Source: Oscillospiraceae bacterium
GTDB taxonomy: Bacteria > Bacillota > Clostridia > Oscillospirales > CAG-272
Assembly: GCA_009779295.1 (NCBI GenBank)
Contig: WREN01000126.1
Coordinates: 1-6,771 of the forward strand
Direction: 5' to 3'
DNA length: 6,771 nucleotides
Notes under the pieces: model-generated
What the model was told of the DNA's origin: nothing
The model's input: the letters and a program-made list of their open reading frames with translations, nothing else
Database searches by the model: none
Made by a program: the position numbers and the translations under genes
Shown here: in pieces, positions 1 to 6,771 of the stretch
How the letters are laid out: every line of letters begins with the position of its first letter
Position numbering within the stretch: the first letter of the stretch is position 1

Positions 1-591
1 AGCGGCGTTCACGCTAACGAATTTTACTGTACCGTAAAAGTTGAAACGAACATCCACAATGACAAAATCGTTTCCGCGTTCAATTTTTATTTGCCGAAAG
101 ATATTGCCGTTTATGAATGTTTTGATATTGACGAATCATTCCATCCGCGGTATAATGTAATCTACAAAGAATATCTGTATCTGATTTGGAACAGCCGACA
201 GCGCAATCCGTTTTACGAGGGGCGGATGTATCACGTTCCGTATCTGCTCGATACGGAAGTGATGAACGAAGCGGCGCAATATTTCGTCGGCAAAAAAGAT
301 TTCGCGGCGTTTATGGCGGAGGGTTCGTCTATTACAGATACAGTCCGTGAGATTAAATACTTTAACGTAACGCGTGAAGATGAAATAATAAAATTAACCG
401 TCGCCGCCGATGGATTCCTATACAACATGGTGCGTATATTGACGGGAACATTGATATACGTTTCCGAAGGGAAAATTAAACCGGACGACATCGAAGATAT
501 AATTTCGAGTAAAAACCGCGGACGCGCGGGTTTTACGGTTCCGCCGGAAGGCTTGTATTTAAATAAGGTGATATATAATGAACAGAACTAA
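1..591 (+). CDS. truA: tRNA pseudouridine synthase A (TruA), 5'-truncated by window edge
   Basis: TruA converts uridines at positions 38-40 of the tRNA anticodon arm to pseudouridine in the cytoplasm. Reading frame 1 is open from the first base, so the gene starts upstream of the window and about 196 codons remain. The first residues, SGVHA, match the end of the family signature RTD(S/A)GVHA; the catalytic Asp would be the codon just outside the left edge. Further family marks follow: LPKDI then FHPRYN and KEYLY (the usual FHAR...K.Y.Y region), KDFAAF, a C-terminal GFLYNMVR block, and the closing PPEGLYLNKVIY. The TTG at 91 is an internal Leu codon, not a start. Two mild departures are FHPRY for the more common FHAR and TVPPEGLYL for TAP..GLYL. 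The gene ends with TAA at 589-591, inside the start of the next gene. Identification is firm; only the N-terminal third is missing. Confidence 0.95.
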   Translation, partial: SGVHANEFYCTVKVETNIHNDKIVSAFNFYLPKDIAVYECFDIDESFHPRYNVIYKEYLYLIWNSRQRNPFYEGRMYHVPYLLDTEVMNEAAQYFVGKKDFAAFMAEGSSITDTVREIKYFNVTREDEIIKLTVAADGFLYNMVRILTGTLIYVSEGKIKPDDIEDIISSKNRGRAGFTVPPEGLYLNKVIYNEQN

Positions 592-1801
592 AACACCTGC
601 CGAAAATCCGTATTATTTAAATATTTCAAAGCGTTTAAAATTTATTAAACGCATATTGACTTTTGTGTTTGTCGTGTACTTACTCAGTATAATCGTCATC
701 TACCGCGATGAAATAACGCCGGAAAATTTCAGGTATTTGATTAAATACCTCGATACGAATTCGCCGGAATATACCGGGCAGACCCGCACGATAACATATG
801 ATTCAGCAGCGGAATTTCAAGGCGGAGTGTTCAAAGGCGATCTTGCAATTGTAAGGAGCCGTTATGTAGATTTATATAATATGCTCGGAAATAAAATTTT
901 GAGTTATAATATAAGCTATTCCAAGCCCGTATTGCTTACTTCGAAAAAATATATGCTTGTATACGCGCAGGGAGAATATTCTTACACGATAAACAACGCG
1001 TTCACGCAGCTTCACACCGAAACTTTTCAGTTCCCTATTTACCTCGCCGCGCTTTCTGATGAAGGTTTGTATGCTCTCGTGTCAAAAAGCATTGATTATT
1101 CCGCGGTAATTTACGTTTACGACAAAAATTTTAACAACCGAAGTAAAATCTACAAAGATAATAAAAACGTTTATTGCATCAAAATAAATTCCGCCGGAAC
1201 CGAAATGCTTATTATATCAAATTATAATGATAACGGAGATTGGAAAACCGAAATCGTAACTATATCTCCCTTTTCGGAAAAAGAAAAATCAATAAAAATA
1301 TTAAATTCAACTTTTGTAGCTGTAGCCGATTATAATTCTGAAGGCGGATATACGGTTATTTCCGATAAACAAATGCTTTTCTTCTCAAAAGACAGTGAAT
1401 TGATTAAAACTTTTGAATTCAAGAATCGCGGTATTCCTCTTAAATTTTATCTCGGCGCGGAATATTCCGCTGTAGCGATCAATGAACAACTTTTAGGAAA
1501 CAACAATACTATCTACATCTTCGATAAATACGGCGAATTGGTTTATAACGCGGTCCATGTCGGATCGCTAAAGGACATTTTAATTAATGATACGGACGCG
1601 TTTCTGCTATTCAACGACAGTATTATTCAAATCAACATACAGCAAAAGACCGATATAAGGATAGATTTACCGGCTTCGGGCGCGTTGAAAGTATTCCAAA
1701 AAGACACCGAACGTATAATCATTTGTTATCCGCAGTACGCGGTAACTTATATCACAAACGAATTGTTTTTAGTTTATATTGAGGAGGACAACAACCGATG
1801 A
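578..1801 (+). CDS. DUF5711-type single-pass membrane protein, function unknown
   Basis: This 407-residue protein has no known function. It has a cytoplasmic N-terminus rich in Lys and Arg (K18, R19, K21, K24, R25), one hydrophobic segment at about residues 26-42, and then a long extracytoplasmic part, by the positive-inside rule. The C-terminal ~350 residues are rich in short beta-strand-like stretches with repeated patterns such as LAIVRSRYVDLYN, YLAALSDEGLYALV and EMLIISN. This suggests a beta-propeller-like fold of WD40/PQQ character, an inference from the pattern. Overall form and location next to cvpA fit the clostridial DUF5711 family, which I recall from memory rather than from a search. 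The ATG at 578 is preceded by AAGGTG at 565-570 and lies within the last codons of truA (14-nt overlap), suggesting translational coupling. The gene is AT-rich (23% GC counted over 1261-1320). No enzyme motif is visible. Confidence 0.8.
   Translation: MNRTKTPAENPYYLNISKRLKFIKRILTFVFVVYLLSIIVIYRDEITPENFRYLIKYLDTNSPEYTGQTRTITYDSAAEFQGGVFKGDLAIVRSRYVDLYNMLGNKILSYNISYSKPVLLTSKKYMLVYAQGEYSYTINNAFTQLHTETFQFPIYLAALSDEGLYALVSKSIDYSAVIYVYDKNFNNRSKIYKDNKNVYCIKINSAGTEMLIISNYNDNGDWKTEIVTISPFSEKEKSIKILNSTFVAVADYNSEGGYTVISDKQMLFFSKDSELIKTFEFKNRGIPLKFYLGAEYSAVAINEQLLGNNNTIYIFDKYGELVYNAVHVGSLKDILINDTDAFLLFNDSIIQINIQQKTDIRIDLPASGALKVFQKDTERIIICYPQYAVTYITNELFLVYIEEDNNR
1781..1787 (+). promoter_or_regulatory. 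Strong ribosome binding site for the cvpA-family gene
   Basis: GAGGAGG lies 10 nt before the ATG at 1798 and sits within the Glu-Glu-Asp codons that end the DUF5711 gene. It fixes the start of the CvpA-family gene and ties its translation to that of the upstream gene. Confidence 0.85.
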
Positions 1802-2502
1802 GCGTATTAATAGATTTACTTCTTTTGGCAGTATTTGTTTTATGTATTGTAAGCGGCGTGCGTAAAGGTTTCGTCTATTCGGTAATGAATTTCATTTCGT
1901 TCATCGCCGCGTTTGTTTGCGGATGGCTGTTCGCTCCTTCGCTCGGCGCGTATTATAAAGAAAATATCTTCATAACGCGCATTTCCGAAACCATTTCAGA
2001 TATGTTACATTCGCTTCTCGGCACAAGCAGCTTTGAAACGCTGTTCGCTGAAAAGCCTTCTGCTTTTACGGAACTTATTACCCGTTACAATACGGATATC
2101 ACGCAGCTCGAAACTTTTTATTCGAAACAGGTAAACGTAAGCGTTCAAAGCGTCTCGGATTACATAGCCGACCCTATAGCAACCGGCATTTCAAACTTTC
2201 TCGCGTTTTTAACGATTTTCCTCGGAGCATTGATATTGCTAAAAATACTGACAATATTTTTAGATATGGTATTTAAATTGCCTGTGCTGAACGCGATAAA
2301 CCGAACATTCGGCTGTATATTGGGTATATTCTGCGGTTTTCTATATGTTTCGCTTATTATCATGCTGCTTGTAGCGGTTTCACCAACGCTTACCGCGCTG
2401 AACCCCGAAGTTTTCAAACCAAGTACAATAGAAAATTCAATGCTGTTAAATTTATTTAAAGATATAAATTTATTCAGTATTTTAAAAATAAAAATTATTT
2501 AA
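1798..2502 (+). CDS. CvpA family membrane protein
   Basis: This 234-residue integral membrane protein fits the CvpA (colicin V production) family. Four hydrophobic segments are visible at about residues 3-20, 26-49, 131-158 and 169-195, with a polar loop of about 80 residues between the second and third. The family's early G..(K/R)GF motif is present as GVRKGF at residues 20-25, and a Gly-rich last helix (FGCILGIFCG) is typical. In other bacteria CvpA proteins affect colicin V export, envelope stress or biofilm formation; the molecular activity is unknown, so only the family is claimed. The gene starts within the stop of the DUF5711 gene (ATGA overlap, 1798-1801), a classic coupling arrangement, so the two products may act together in the membrane. 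The C-terminus is short and Lys/Ile-rich (KIKII). The stop at 2500-2502 merges with the next gene's likely ribosome binding site. Confidence 0.88.
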   Translation: MSVLIDLLLLAVFVLCIVSGVRKGFVYSVMNFISFIAAFVCGWLFAPSLGAYYKENIFITRISETISDMLHSLLGTSSFETLFAEKPSAFTELITRYNTDITQLETFYSKQVNVSVQSVSDYIADPIATGISNFLAFLTIFLGALILLKILTIFLDMVFKLPVLNAINRTFGCILGIFCGFLYVSLIIMLLVAVSPTLTALNPEVFKPSTIENSMLLNLFKDINLFSILKIKII

Positions 2503-2519
2503 GGTAGTGATTAATTAAA

Positions 2520-4766
2520 ATGCAATTTAAATTATGTGATAGATGCCATAAAAATTTGGGTACTGTATATATAGGGCAATTTGGAATTGATGGCAAACAA
2601 ATTAATAAAACCGGAGGTCAAGTTCTTTGCCTTAAATGTGCCAAAGAGCTTGGAATTAATATTCCCGAAGAAGAATTAGACCAAATGATGGAAATGCAAA
2701 CTGAATTATTGGAAATTACCGAAGGTGATATTCCTGAAATGGAAGGCAAAGCTCCGCCGATGAATTTTAACAGGATTTTCGGGCAATTCAAGCAGGAACA
2801 ACCCTCCAAAAATAAAGAAAATGCTCCGCCGAAAAATAATAAACAGCCGAAAAAATTCATCGAAACATATTGCCTGAACATTTCGAAAAAGGCTGAGGAA
2901 GGTACGCTTGACAGTATCGTCGGGCGTGACCGCGAGCTTGCGCGTATGATGCAGATCCTTTGCCGCAGACAGAAGAATAACCCGTGTCTTATTGGCGAAC
3001 CGGGTGTAGGTAAAACGGCTATCGCCGAGGCACTCGCTCAAAAAATCGCCGGCGGGAAAGTTCCGTATAAACTTAAAGATAAAGAAGTGCATCTGGTCGA
3101 TATGACCGCGCTTGTCGCGGGAACGCAATTCCGCGGGCAGTTTGAGTCGCGCATGAAAGGATTAATCGACGAGGTTAAATCGTGCGGTAATATCATTCTG
3201 GTTATCGACGAGATACACAGTATCGTCGGCGCAGGCGACGCAGAAGGCAGTATGAACGCCGCGAATATTCTGAAACCCGCGCTGTCGCGGGGCGATATTC
3301 AGGTTATCGGCGCGACAACGCTCACGGAATACAGGAAGTATATCGAAAAGGATTCTGCACTTGAAAGGCGTTTCCAACCGATTGTCATTGAAGAGCCGTC
3401 GATTGGAGACACGATTGATATTTTAAAAGGTATCAAACATTACTATCAAGAATTTCACGGAGTAAATATTCCCGATGAAATCCTTTCTCAAGCTGTCGTG
3501 CTGTCCGAACGCTACATCACCGATCGGTTTTTACCGGATAAAGCAATCGACTTGCTTGATGAAGCGTCGGCGTATTTGGCGTTGAACTCGAAAGTTATAA
3601 ACCGCTTGAACGAAGTGAGAGAGTCGCTTAAAAATATTTCTACGGAGAAAGATTTATTGGAAACCTCCGATTCAGAGGACAGGTATCAAAAACTCGCCGA
3701 TCTAAAAGTAAAGGAAATTAACGAGCTTGAAGAGTTCCGCAACTTGTCAAAAGAACGCGAGAAAATTAATTTATCTGTCGCGGATTTGGCGCAGGTGATT
3801 GAGATTTGGACGAATGTTCCTGCGAGTAACATTACCGAGCATGAATTTGTGCGGATAGATAAACTTGACGCAAGATTAAAAGAGCGTATAATCGGGCAGG
3901 ATACCGCCGTTGACGCAGTTGTTCGGGCAATCAAACGCAACCGTGCAGGCGTGGCGTACAAACGCAAGCCCGTTTCGTTTATTTTCGCCGGACCGACCGG
4001 AGTGGGCAAAACGGAGTTGGTAAAAACGCTCGCGGCTGATTTGTTCGACTCGCCGGAAACGCTGATAAGGCTTGATATGTCGGAGTTCATGGAGAAACAT
4101 TCCGTGTCACGCATAATAGGTGCGCCGCCCGGATACGTCGGCTACGACGAAGCGGGGCAATTGACCGAGAAAATCCGCAGAAAGCCGTATTCGGTGATAC
4201 TGTTCGACGAGATTGAGAAGGCTCATCCGGACGTACTGAACGTGTTGCTCCAGATTTTGGACGACGGCAGGATTACGGACGCGCACGGGAAACAGGTTAA
4301 TTTTGAGAACACCGTGATTATTATGACGACTAACGCCGGCTCGAATCTCAATATCAACACGCTGGGGTTCGGAATCAGCGAAGCCGAACAGAATACAGAC
4401 CGCACGCAAAAGGCCCTGTCGGACTTTCTGCGCCCGGAATTTATCAACCGTATCGACGAGGTGATTACGTTCCGCGCGCTCGACGAGAACGATTTCAAGG
4501 GCATTGCACGGATCATGCTCGGCGACCTCAAAAAGACGCTCGCGGAAAAGGATATTGCCGTGACCGTAACCGATCCGGCGATTGATTTCATCGCGGAGAA
4601 GTCGTTCAGCCGCAAGTACGGCGCGCGGAATATGCGGCGGTTTATTCAGACGAATGTTGAGGATGAGATCGCGAACAGGGTCATCAACAATTATACCGGG
4701 CATATCGGTGTGATTGCCATTGATGTGAAGCAGGGCGAGGATAGGTTGGATATATTGTGTTTGTGA
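2520..4766 (+). CDS. clpE: ClpE-type ATP-dependent Clp protease ATP-binding subunit (Hsp100 unfoldase)
   Basis: This 748-residue double AAA+ ATPase is expected to form a cytoplasmic hexamer that unfolds proteins and feeds them to ClpP. The N-terminus lacks the usual Clp_N repeat; instead it has a Cys4 zinc finger (C6xxC9 ... C37xxC40), as in ClpE and the adaptor McsA. A polar Lys/Asn/Pro/Gln-rich linker (about residues 75-118) leads to D1. D1 has Walker A GEPGVGKT (159-166), pore loop GTQFRG (201-206), Walker B VIDEIH (228-233) and Arg pair R283-R284. A short middle domain, about 57 residues and charged coiled-coil-like, lies at 361-417. D2 has Walker A GPTGVGKT (491-498), pore loop GYVGYDE (538-544), Walker B with D563-E564, a ClpP-docking LGF (615-617), and RPEFINRIDE (638-647) with a likely arginine finger. 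All catalytic motifs look intact. AAGG at 2501-2504 precedes the ATG. The symbol clpE rests on architecture; automatic pipelines may call it clpC. Confidence 0.9.
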   Translation: MQFKLCDRCHKNLGTVYIGQFGIDGKQINKTGGQVLCLKCAKELGINIPEEELDQMMEMQTELLEITEGDIPEMEGKAPPMNFNRIFGQFKQEQPSKNKENAPPKNNKQPKKFIETYCLNISKKAEEGTLDSIVGRDRELARMMQILCRRQKNNPCLIGEPGVGKTAIAEALAQKIAGGKVPYKLKDKEVHLVDMTALVAGTQFRGQFESRMKGLIDEVKSCGNIILVIDEIHSIVGAGDAEGSMNAANILKPALSRGDIQVIGATTLTEYRKYIEKDSALERRFQPIVIEEPSIGDTIDILKGIKHYYQEFHGVNIPDEILSQAVVLSERYITDRFLPDKAIDLLDEASAYLALNSKVINRLNEVRESLKNISTEKDLLETSDSEDRYQKLADLKVKEINELEEFRNLSKEREKINLSVADLAQVIEIWTNVPASNITEHEFVRIDKLDARLKERIIGQDTAVDAVVRAIKRNRAGVAYKRKPVSFIFAGPTGVGKTELVKTLAADLFDSPETLIRLDMSEFMEKHSVSRIIGAPPGYVGYDEAGQLTEKIRRKPYSVILFDEIEKAHPDVLNVLLQILDDGRITDAHGKQVNFENTVIIMTTNAGSNLNINTLGFGISEAEQNTDRTQKALSDFLRPEFINRIDEVITFRALDENDFKGIARIMLGDLKKTLAEKDIAVTVTDPAIDFIAEKSFSRKYGARNMRRFIQTNVEDEIANRVINNYTGHIGVIAIDVKQGEDRLDILCL

Positions 4767-4770
4767 GGGA
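4765..4770 (+). promoter_or_regulatory. Ribosome binding site of the CPT-like kinase gene
   Basis: GAGGGA lies 6 nt before the ATG at 4777 and overlaps the TGA stop of the Clp gene (4764-4766). It supports the chosen start and shows that the kinase gene is placed for expression from the same transcript as the Clp gene. Confidence 0.65.
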
Positions 4771-4776
4771 AATTTA

Positions 4777-5313
4777 ATGAATTGGGGACATATTATTTGT
4801 TTAAATGGAGTAACAAGTTCGGGAAAAACTTCAATAGCTAAAGAAATTCAAAATATTTCCGACCAAAATTATTATCATATCTCATTAGATATGTTTGAAC
4901 AAATGGCAAATTTAAAATATCGTATAAAAGCCTATTATACCGAATTGAACGATTGCGTAACAGTTATGTATGAAACGGTTTCATCTTTTGCGAAACTCGG
5001 AAAAAATGTGATATTAGATACGGTGTTACTTAATATTCCTGAGTACCCAAATATATACGAACGGTTAGTTGAAGTATGTAAAGGAATAATAATTTACAAT
5101 ATTCATGTTATTTGTCCATTAGAAGAATGTAAAAGAAGAAATATTTCCCGTGGAGACAGAATTGTGACATTATCTGAATGGCATAACGAAAGAATGATAG
5201 ATATACCATATTTCTACACTATCGATACAATGAGTAAAAGTTCGATAGAATGCGCAAAAGAAATTTTAGAACAAATAGAAAAAAATGATACTATATTATG
5301 TAAACAGGAGTGA
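4777..5313 (+). CDS. Chloramphenicol phosphotransferase-like P-loop kinase
   Basis: This 178-residue protein has the layout of the chloramphenicol 3-O-phosphotransferase (CPT) family, small P-loop kinases that phosphorylate a hydroxyl of a small molecule. Visible marks are a first strand IICLNG, P-loop GVTSSGKTS (residues 11-19), SLDMFEQM with D38 matching the catalytic Asp37 of Streptomyces venezuelae CPT as I recall it, a VILD strand (78-81), CPLEE (113-117), the Arg lid RGDR (125-128), and a late Y...IDT (147-151). The length equals that of the S. venezuelae enzyme as I recall it. The fold and kinase activity are well supported, but the substrate is not: most CPT-like proteins have no proven antibiotic target. 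The gene is very AT-rich (13 G/C in 60 over 4861-4920) between GC-richer neighbours, suggesting acquisition. It is 10 nt after the Clp gene and 7 nt before aspS, and has no evident promoter or terminator of its own. Confidence 0.87.
   Translation: MNWGHIICLNGVTSSGKTSIAKEIQNISDQNYYHISLDMFEQMANLKYRIKAYYTELNDCVTVMYETVSSFAKLGKNVILDTVLLNIPEYPNIYERLVEVCKGIIIYNIHVICPLEECKRRNISRGDRIVTLSEWHNERMIDIPYFYTIDTMSKSSIECAKEILEQIEKNDTILCKQE
5306..5310 (+). promoter_or_regulatory. Ribosome binding site of aspS, inside the kinase gene's last codons
   Basis: AGGAG ends 10 nt before the ATG at 5321. It lies within the Gln-Glu codons that close the upstream kinase gene, so it fixes the aspS start and places the essential synthetase's translation signal inside the kinase reading frame. 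Confidence 0.8.
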
Positions 5314-5320
5314 CAACAAC

Positions 5321-6771
5321 ATGGCAGAATTTCTAAAACCAAATGACAAACGGACAAAATATTGCGGCGAATTTACCGCCGCCGACATCGGCTGTGACGT
5401 GTGCGTGATGGGCTGGGTGCAGCGTCAGCGCGACCTCGGCAGCTTGATTTTCATCGATTTGCGCGACCGCAGCGGGATCATTCAGCTTGCGTTTGACAGC
5501 GATACCGACCGTTCCGTGTTCGATACGGCGTTCGGTGCACGTGCAGAGTATGTGCTTTGCGCGAAGGGGAAAGTACGTTCGCGCGGTGCGGGCGCGGTAA
5601 ATAAAGACTTACCCACCGGTGAAGTCGAAATCTTCGTCGCGGATTTGAAAATATTATCGGTTGCGCAGACGCCGCCGTTTGAAATCGTCGAAAACAGCAA
5701 CGTGCGTCCGGAATTGCGCTTGACGCACCGTTATCTCGACCTGCGCCGCTCCGATATGCAGAATAATATCATTGCGCGGCACAATATCACGCGGCTCGTG
5801 CGGCAATTCTTCGCGGACAACGGTTTCCTCGACATCGAAACGCCGTGCCTCATCAAGCCAACGCCGGAAGGCGCGCGCGATTATCTCGTGCCGAGCCGCG
5901 TGCATCCGGGCAGTTTCTACGCGCTGCCGCAATCGCCGCAGTTGTATAAGCAGTTGCTCATGCTGTCCGGTTTCGACCGTTATATGCAGATCGCGCGGTG
6001 TTTCAGGGACGAAGATTTGCGCGCCGACCGCCAGCCGGAATTCACGCAGATCGACATCGAAATGGGATTCGTCACGCAGCGCGACATCATGGACATGATG
6101 GAGGCGTTCCTGAAATTCCTGTTCTGGGAGTTCAAGGGAATCGACATCGAAACGCCGATGCTTTGCATGACTTACGAAGAAGCGATGACGCGGTTCGGTT
6201 CGGACAAGCCGGACTTGCGCTTCGGGTTCGAGATTGCGGACCTGACCGATATAGTTAAGGACAGCGGGTTCAAAGTATTCAGCGAAGCTCCGATCGTCCG
6301 CGCTATCAACATCAAGGGTGCGGCGGGAAAATTCTCGCGCAAGGATATTGACGCGCTGACCGTTTTCGTCAAGGCTTACAAGGCGAAAGGTCTGGCTTGG
6401 TATAAGAATACCGGCGGCGAGTTTTCATCGTCCTACGCGAAATTCCTGACCGACGACGAAAATAATAAAATCGCCGCGAAGATGGGAATAGAAACCGACG
6501 ACCTCGTGTTCATCATTGCCGACAAAAAGAAAATCGTGTTGGATTCATTGGGCGCGCTGCGCTGTGAAATGGCGAAACGTTTAAATCTCACCGATCCGTT
6601 CGATTATAAATTGCTGTGGGTCATAGATTTCCCGTTGTTTGAATACGACGAGGACGAAGGCAAATACTACGCGACGCACCATCCTTTCACTATGCCGATG
6701 GTCGAGGATTTAGAATTTGTCGACACAGATCCCGGCAGAGTCCGTTCGATGGCTTACGACGTCGTTATCAA
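5321..6771 (+). CDS. aspS: Aspartyl-tRNA synthetase (AspRS, bacterial type), 3'-truncated by window edge
   Basis: AspRS attaches aspartate to tRNA-Asp in the cytoplasm using ATP. The frame is open from the ATG at 5321 to the right edge, giving 483 codons of an expected ~590; the final part with class II motif 3 is outside. Domains in order: an N-terminal OB-fold that binds the anticodon (about 1-115, with GWVQRQRDLGSLIFIDLRDR at 31-50), the family signature THRYLDLRR (135-143), the class II core with FLDIETP (169-175), the flipping loop TPEGARDYLVPSR (181-193), QSPQLYKQLLM (204-214) and motif 2 FRDEDLRADRQPEF (228-241). The bacterial GAD insertion (about 285-420) follows, then LWVIDFPLFE (432-441) and THHPFT (452-457). 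Leu39, in RDLG, matches E. coli rather than the His of the non-discriminating Pseudomonas enzyme, hinting at tRNA-Asp specificity. The gene is GC-rich (39 of 60 over 5881-5940). Confidence 0.97.
   Translation, partial: MAEFLKPNDKRTKYCGEFTAADIGCDVCVMGWVQRQRDLGSLIFIDLRDRSGIIQLAFDSDTDRSVFDTAFGARAEYVLCAKGKVRSRGAGAVNKDLPTGEVEIFVADLKILSVAQTPPFEIVENSNVRPELRLTHRYLDLRRSDMQNNIIARHNITRLVRQFFADNGFLDIETPCLIKPTPEGARDYLVPSRVHPGSFYALPQSPQLYKQLLMLSGFDRYMQIARCFRDEDLRADRQPEFTQIDIEMGFVTQRDIMDMMEAFLKFLFWEFKGIDIETPMLCMTYEEAMTRFGSDKPDLRFGFEIADLTDIVKDSGFKVFSEAPIVRAINIKGAAGKFSRKDIDALTVFVKAYKAKGLAWYKNTGGEFSSSYAKFLTDDENNKIAAKMGIETDDLVFIIADKKKIVLDSLGALRCEMAKRLNLTDPFDYKLLWVIDFPLFEYDEDEGKYYATHHPFTMPMVEDLEFVDTDPGRVRSMAYDVVI

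Noticed and set aside
91..93. TTG as the start of a short 166-codon gene
   Set aside because: The frame is open further upstream to base 1 and contains the TruA motif GVHA there, so this TTG is an internal Leu codon.
1457..1470. Perfect 14-nt palindrome GCGGAATATTCCGC
   Set aside because: It lies in the DUF5711 coding frame, has no loop and no T-run after it, and is short enough to be chance or a restriction-type site; no terminator or operator role is supported.
2400..2519. Possible heat-shock promoter or CtsR/CIRCE operator before the Clp gene
   Set aside because: The stretch is simply AT-rich; I found neither a GGTCAAA-type direct repeat nor the CIRCE inverted repeat, and no convincing -35/-10 pair.
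2751..2832. 10-nt direct repeat GCTCCGCCGA at 2751-2760 and 2823-2832
   Set aside because: Both copies encode Ala-Pro-Pro in the polar linker of the Clp protein; two copies only, with unlike flanks, do not make a repeat array.
4107..4703. Long open frame on the minus strand (198 codons) and other minus-strand frames across the Clp gene
   Set aside because: They lie wholly inside the well-supported Clp gene, their translations show no family motifs, and such frames are expected opposite GC-richer coding sequence.
4777..5313. Reading the P-loop kinase as a zeta-type toxin of a toxin-antitoxin pair
   Set aside because: No small antitoxin gene lies next to it (neighbours are Clp and AspRS genes), and the SLD, CPLE and RGDR motifs fit the CPT-like family better.
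5772..6258. Plus-strand open frames of 108 and 86 codons
   Set aside because: They are out-of-frame readings of aspS, with Arg/Ser-rich or His/Arg-rich translations typical of shadow frames; the aspS frame contains all expected synthetase motifs.

Overview
The window reads as a gapless, single-strand (+) gene cluster from a low- to medium-GC Firmicute, most likely a clostridial (Oscillospirales/Ruminococcaceae-like) gut-type bacterium. This rests on a DUF5711-type membrane protein beside a CvpA-family protein, a ClpE-type Clp ATPase with an N-terminal zinc finger, an AspRS that resembles Firmicute enzymes, and strong AGGAGG-like ribosome binding sites. The lineage is inferred from gene content and was not measured.

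Layout: (1) 1-591, the 3' part of truA (tRNA pseudouridine synthase A), cut by the window edge just after where the catalytic Asp should be. (2) 578-1801, a single-pass membrane protein of the uncharacterised DUF5711 type, overlapping truA by 14 nt. (3) 1798-2502, a CvpA-family membrane protein, overlapping the previous gene by ATGA. (4) 2520-4766, a 748-residue double-AAA+ Clp unfoldase with a ClpE/McsA-like Cys4 zinc finger and a ClpP-docking LGF tripeptide. (5) 4777-5313, a small P-loop kinase of the chloramphenicol phosphotransferase-like family. (6) 5321-6771, aspS (aspartyl-tRNA synthetase), running off the right edge. The largest gap between genes is 17 nt, so no stretch lacks a gene. 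I saw no rRNA, tRNA, CRISPR array, insertion sequence, riboswitch or convincing terminator.

The spacing suggests one transcript, or at least read-through, joining tRNA modification (TruA), envelope proteins (DUF5711, CvpA), protein quality control (Clp) and tRNA charging (AspRS). Several starts look translationally coupled, because ribosome binding sites lie inside the end of the preceding gene.

The notable signal is compositional. The DUF5711 gene (23% GC in one hand-counted 60-nt sample) and the first ~360 nt of the Clp gene (36% GC) are AT-rich. The composition rises sharply to above 50% at about position 2880, where the Clp AAA+ core begins. It falls to about 22% in a sample of the CPT-like kinase and rises to about 65% in a sample of aspS. 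The kinase therefore looks like a later arrival between two housekeeping genes, and the Clp protein may have a grafted or fast-evolving N-terminus. I did not find a clearly new system. The best candidates for follow-up are the kinase, the Clp N-terminus and the DUF5711-CvpA pair.
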